Below are positions 5,096-7,597 of a DNA stretch of 7,597 bases, piece by piece (position 1 is the stretch's first letter; every line of letters begins with the position of its first letter). This stretch comes from an uncultured Lachnospiraceae bacterium (lineage in GTDB: Bacteria; Bacillota; Clostridia; Lachnospirales; Lachnospiraceae). The stretch is taken from the NCBI GenBank assembly GCA_902782625.1, contig CACZNZ010000001.1, forward strand, positions 1 through 7,597, read 5' to 3'. The notes below the pieces were generated by a model. It worked only from the letters and a program-made list of their open reading frames with translations. It was not told the origin of the DNA and did no database searches. The position numbers and the translations under genes are program-made.

Positions 5096-5980
5096 ATGCC
5101 TAAATTTATAGATTTGAATAAGGTAGATGAAGAAGAGATTCCGATTCAGAAAAAAGCGAAACTCTCCGGAGATTTTATCTCCTACAAAGCACCGGATTCT
5201 GCTATGGAAGCCCTTGAAGATGACTTCCTTGATGCAATGGAGCCGGCTAAAAAGAGCATGACGATCTTTTTCCTGATCGATGTTTCCGGAAGTATGAAAG
5301 GAACAAAGATTGGATCTCTCAACAGCACGATGGAAGAGCTTCTGCCTTCTTTGATCGGCGTGGGTGAGGCGTCCACGGATGTAAAGATCGCAATTATGAA
5401 GTTTTCGACCAATGTGGAATGGGTTACACCGGAGCCGGTAAGAATTGAAGAGTACCAGTTCTGGAACCGCCTTGAGGCAGAAGGACTGACCTTCATGGGA
5501 GATGCTTTTTTGGAGTTGTCACGGAAACTGTCTAGATCTTCATTCTTAAGTTCTCCCTCCCTTTCTTTTGCCCCGGTCATCTTCCTTCTTTCAGACGGAT
5601 CGCCTAACGATGACTGGAAAAAGGGACTGAAGGAACTGCAGCAGAACCGATGGTTCCAGCATGGGTTAAAGATTGCCCTGGGTATTGGATCGGAGGTCAA
5701 CATGGAAGTTCTGCGGGAATTCACCGGTTGTGATGATCTTACAGTACAGGCGAAGAATGCAGAACAGCTCAGGGAACTGATCAAGCTGATGGCGGTAACG
5801 TCATCCCAGATCGGGAGCAGAAGTATGGCACTGGTCGATCATGGGAATACCGTAACGACCGGCGAGACGGTGGCCAAAGCTAAACAGAAGGCTCTCGTAG
5901 AAGAGATTCGTTCCGGCGCAAAAGATATTCTCGGGGAGTCCGTAGAACTGGATTCCGTTGATTTTGATGAAGGATGGTAA
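5096..5980 (+). CDS. TerY-like von Willebrand factor A domain protein
   Basis: The 294-residue product is a cytoplasmic VWA protein without signal peptide or membrane helices. Its VWA fold spans about 54-250. All elements of the metal-ion-dependent adhesion site are visible: D62-x-S64-x-S66 in IDVSGSM, Thr132 in GLTFMGDA, and Asp167 in LLSDGSP, so it should bind a divalent metal and through it an acidic partner residue. Residues 1-50 are charged and lead into the domain; a C-terminal tail (about 255-294) is partly helical and ends in acidic DSVDFDEGW. Eight serines lie between 142 and 157, just before the DGSP strand. The strong site GAAGGAGG (5081-5088) is 7 bases before this ATG, ruling out an in-frame ATG at 5048. 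The kinase gene follows with overlap or a few bases' gap, so the two probably act together, as in TerY-P-type VWA/kinase/phosphatase modules. The target is unknown. Confidence 0.88.
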   Translation: MPKFIDLNKVDEEEIPIQKKAKLSGDFISYKAPDSAMEALEDDFLDAMEPAKKSMTIFFLIDVSGSMKGTKIGSLNSTMEELLPSLIGVGEASTDVKIAIMKFSTNVEWVTPEPVRIEEYQFWNRLEAEGLTFMGDAFLELSRKLSRSSFLSSPSLSFAPVIFLLSDGSPNDDWKKGLKELQQNRWFQHGLKIALGIGSEVNMEVLREFTGCDDLTVQAKNAEQLRELIKLMAVTSSQIGSRSMALVDHGNTVTTGETVAKAKQKALVEEIRSGAKDILGESVELDSVDFDEGW

Positions 5981-5988
5981 ACAGCAGC

Positions 5989-7344
5989 ATGAGAGAATTA
6001 CAGATAGGGGAACGTGTCCCCGTGGAAGCCGGCGGGGAAGCGGTAGTTAATAAGGAACTTGGAAGAGGCGGGCAGGGTATCGTCTACCAGGTTCGATACA
6101 GAAACCGTGAGTACGCATTGAAGTGGTATTTTGTAAGCCGTATCAAAAATGTAGAGGCATTTCGGAATAATCTTCGGAGAAATATTGAAGAAGGAGCTCC
6201 TGAAGGAGGTAAACAGTTTATCTGGCCGCTCTATCTGACGAAACAGAAAAAAAACGGGGCCTTTGGGTATCTGATGCAGCTTGCTCCATGGGGATATGAC
6301 TCATTTACAGATATTTATAATGGATATAAATGGGAAAAACCAAGAAGAAGAGGAGAGCCGGCCAGGAAAATCCAGGTCAGGTTTTCTTCGCTCGATGTGA
6401 TGATCACGGCAGCTATTAATATCGTCAAGGCTTTCCGGGCACTGCATCTTACAGGAAAGAGCTATCAGGATCTCAATGACGGAGGGTTCTTCATTGACAC
6501 AAAGACTGGAGATGTCCTGGTCTGTGATTGTGATAATGTAGCACCGGACGGGGATAATTTCGGTATCGGCGGTATGCCTGGATTTATGGCTCCCGAGGTT
6601 GTAAGAGGCACCTCCATGCCAAATGTACTGACAGACCGGTATTCTCTTGCCGTGGTCCTGTTTAAGCTGTTCTTCCGCGGCGATCCGCTTGAAGGACGCA
6701 AAGTACTCAAATGTGTCGTGATGACCGAAGAAAACGACCTGATCCATTACGGAAAGGATCCGGTATTCATCTACGATCCTGTCAATGACAGCAATCGACC
6801 GGTAAGAGGGGTACATGATAATGTAATCAGGCTGTGGAGCATTTATCCCGAATTTATCCGTGAAGCATTTACCATGTCATTTACCTATGGTATTCAGGAG
6901 CCGAATGCAAGGCTCATTGAAAAAAACTGGATCCAGATGCTGATCCAGCTGAAGTTGGATATTATTCATTGCGGATGCGGCAGGGTGGCATTCTCTTCTG
7001 TATTTGAACAGGAAGGGGCACATACACTGAAATGCCAGCTTTGCCAAAATACAATTTATACACTGGGCGTGAAAGATTATGAGCTGCCCCTTTATATGGG
7101 AGCCAATCTGTTTTCCTGTATCACGGACAAAGGGAGTGACGATTCCACAACAGTAACCGGCACTGTAATCGAGAACCGGCTCAAAAGAGGATTGTTCGGA
7201 ATCAAAAATCTTTCCAAAAAACCATGGAAAGCGAAATTTCCTGATGAAAGCTGGCGTGAGGTAGGACCCGGAAAAGGGGTTCCGATCTGGAAAGGGCTTG
7301 CGATTGAGTTTGAGCCTGGACTGGAGGCGAAGATTCTGGTATGA
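5989..7344 (+). CDS. Ser/Thr protein kinase fused to zinc ribbon and C-terminal domain
   Basis: The 451-residue product has a eukaryotic-type kinase domain (about 18-315). It shows a glycine loop GRGGQGIVYQV (25-35), ATP-anchoring Lys45 in YALKW, catalytic Asp161 in YQDLNDGG (replacing HRD), metal Asp180 in VCDCDNV (replacing DFG), MAPE (200-203) and TDRYSLAVVLF (215-225). The residue five after Asp161 is Gly166 instead of the usual Asn, an atypical metal site; Asn163 might substitute. A zinc ribbon follows, with pairs C328-x-C330 and C349-x-x-C352, then a strand-rich C-terminal domain (about 360-451) of unrecognised family. No transmembrane helix, so it is cytoplasmic. Start choice is uncertain: ATG 5989 has GGATGG 11 bases upstream; ATG 5974 overlaps the VWA stop but lacks a ribosome site at usual spacing. 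Its likely partners are the upstream VWA protein and the downstream pseudokinase-like product. Confidence 0.88.
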   Translation: MRELQIGERVPVEAGGEAVVNKELGRGGQGIVYQVRYRNREYALKWYFVSRIKNVEAFRNNLRRNIEEGAPEGGKQFIWPLYLTKQKKNGAFGYLMQLAPWGYDSFTDIYNGYKWEKPRRRGEPARKIQVRFSSLDVMITAAINIVKAFRALHLTGKSYQDLNDGGFFIDTKTGDVLVCDCDNVAPDGDNFGIGGMPGFMAPEVVRGTSMPNVLTDRYSLAVVLFKLFFRGDPLEGRKVLKCVVMTEENDLIHYGKDPVFIYDPVNDSNRPVRGVHDNVIRLWSIYPEFIREAFTMSFTYGIQEPNARLIEKNWIQMLIQLKLDIIHCGCGRVAFSSVFEQEGAHTLKCQLCQNTIYTLGVKDYELPLYMGANLFSCITDKGSDDSTTVTGTVIENRLKRGLFGIKNLSKKPWKAKFPDESWREVGPGKGVPIWKGLAIEFEPGLEAKILV

Positions 7345-7597
7345 AACGCTATGGTCTGAAAGATATTGTGGAAGAACATGAGGCACATTTTACAACGATG
7401 CAGGCGATGATAGACGGAGCTCTTGCCTTTGTGGCATTTTTTGAGAAGCTTCATCTGGCCGGACAGGTTTATGCATCGGTACGACCGGATGCATTTACCT
7501 TTGATATGAAAACCGGAGAAATGACCGTTGATGCAGAAGGCAGCATTGAAGAAGCCGGCGTCAAAACGATGGTAATCCGGGAAGAAGAGATTACAGA
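7341..7597 (+). CDS. Pseudokinase-like protein, partial (cut by window edge)
   Basis: The frame is open from ATG 7341 to the end: 85 codons plus two bases. The ATG overlaps the kinase stop as ATGA, and an in-frame TGA at 7311-7313 means it cannot start further upstream; GGAGG (7323-7327) is 13 bases away, so translation is probably coupled. Residues 23-63 align without gaps to kinase residues 138-178 at an offset of 115, with about 17 identities in 41 positions, including LHL (37-39), Gly41, Tyr44, Asp55, KTG (57-59) and Val63. The catalytic Asp161 of the kinase corresponds to Ser46 here, and Asp180 to Ala65. Only about 20 residues precede the alignment, so there is no room for a kinase N-lobe, glycine loop or ATP lysine. 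I infer a truncated, catalytically dead paralogue of the neighbour. What lies beyond the edge is unknown, so a fused extra domain is possible. Confidence 0.75.
   Translation, partial: MKRYGLKDIVEEHEAHFTTMQAMIDGALAFVAFFEKLHLAGQVYASVRPDAFTFDMKTGEMTVDAEGSIEEAGVKTMVIREEEIT

Noticed and set aside
7341..7597. Third operon gene as a PP2C phosphatase, expected from TerY-P triads
   Set aside because: No PP2C metal-binding motifs appear in the 85 visible residues, and these align instead with the neighbouring kinase catalytic-loop region. A phosphatase could still follow beyond the edge.

Overview
The window looks like chromosomal DNA of an anaerobic Firmicute, most likely a gut-type Lachnospiraceae (class Clostridia). 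The reasons are the mid-range GC content, strong AGGAGG-type ribosome binding sites, a clostridial-style phosphotransacetylase, a But-like acyl-CoA:acetate CoA-transferase, a Big2-NlpC/P60 secreted protein and a LytTR regulator. The taxon is inferred from protein style and was not tested by a search. There are seven genes: six complete and one cut by the right edge. No tRNA, rRNA, CRISPR array, insertion sequence or phage gene is visible.

Region 1 (1-2640) is acyl-CoA / acetate metabolism. A phosphate acetyltransferase gene (70-1116) is closed by a strong terminator. A CoA-transferase gene (1273-2613) follows and has its own well-formed promoter starting in the terminator's T-tract. Acetate kinase, the usual partner of pta, is not next to it. 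The Pta carries a C-terminal tail whose hydrophobic spacing resembles a bacterial microcompartment encapsulation peptide.

Region 2 (2641-4156) holds two convergent single genes. The first is an orphan LytTR transcription factor whose receiver domain has lost its phosphoacceptor Asp. The second, on the minus strand, is a 116-residue protein that resembles LpdD-type (PAC-like) chaperones. A strong hairpin terminator lies between them.

Region 3 (4157-4992) is a monocistronic secreted protein with a Big2 domain and an NlpC/P60 peptidase domain, ended by its own terminator.

Region 4 (4993-7597, running off the edge) is the most interesting part. It is a tightly packed operon with a TerY-like von Willebrand A protein with an intact MIDAS, a eukaryotic-type Ser/Thr kinase fused to a zinc ribbon and a C-terminal domain, and a third gene that overlaps the kinase stop by ATGA. 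The visible part of the third product aligns without gaps to the kinase catalytic-loop region but lacks the N-lobe and the catalytic Asp, so it looks like a truncated pseudokinase derived from its neighbour. VWA/kinase modules are known from TerY-P-type stress systems, usually with a PP2C phosphatase. No phosphatase is visible here before the window ends.
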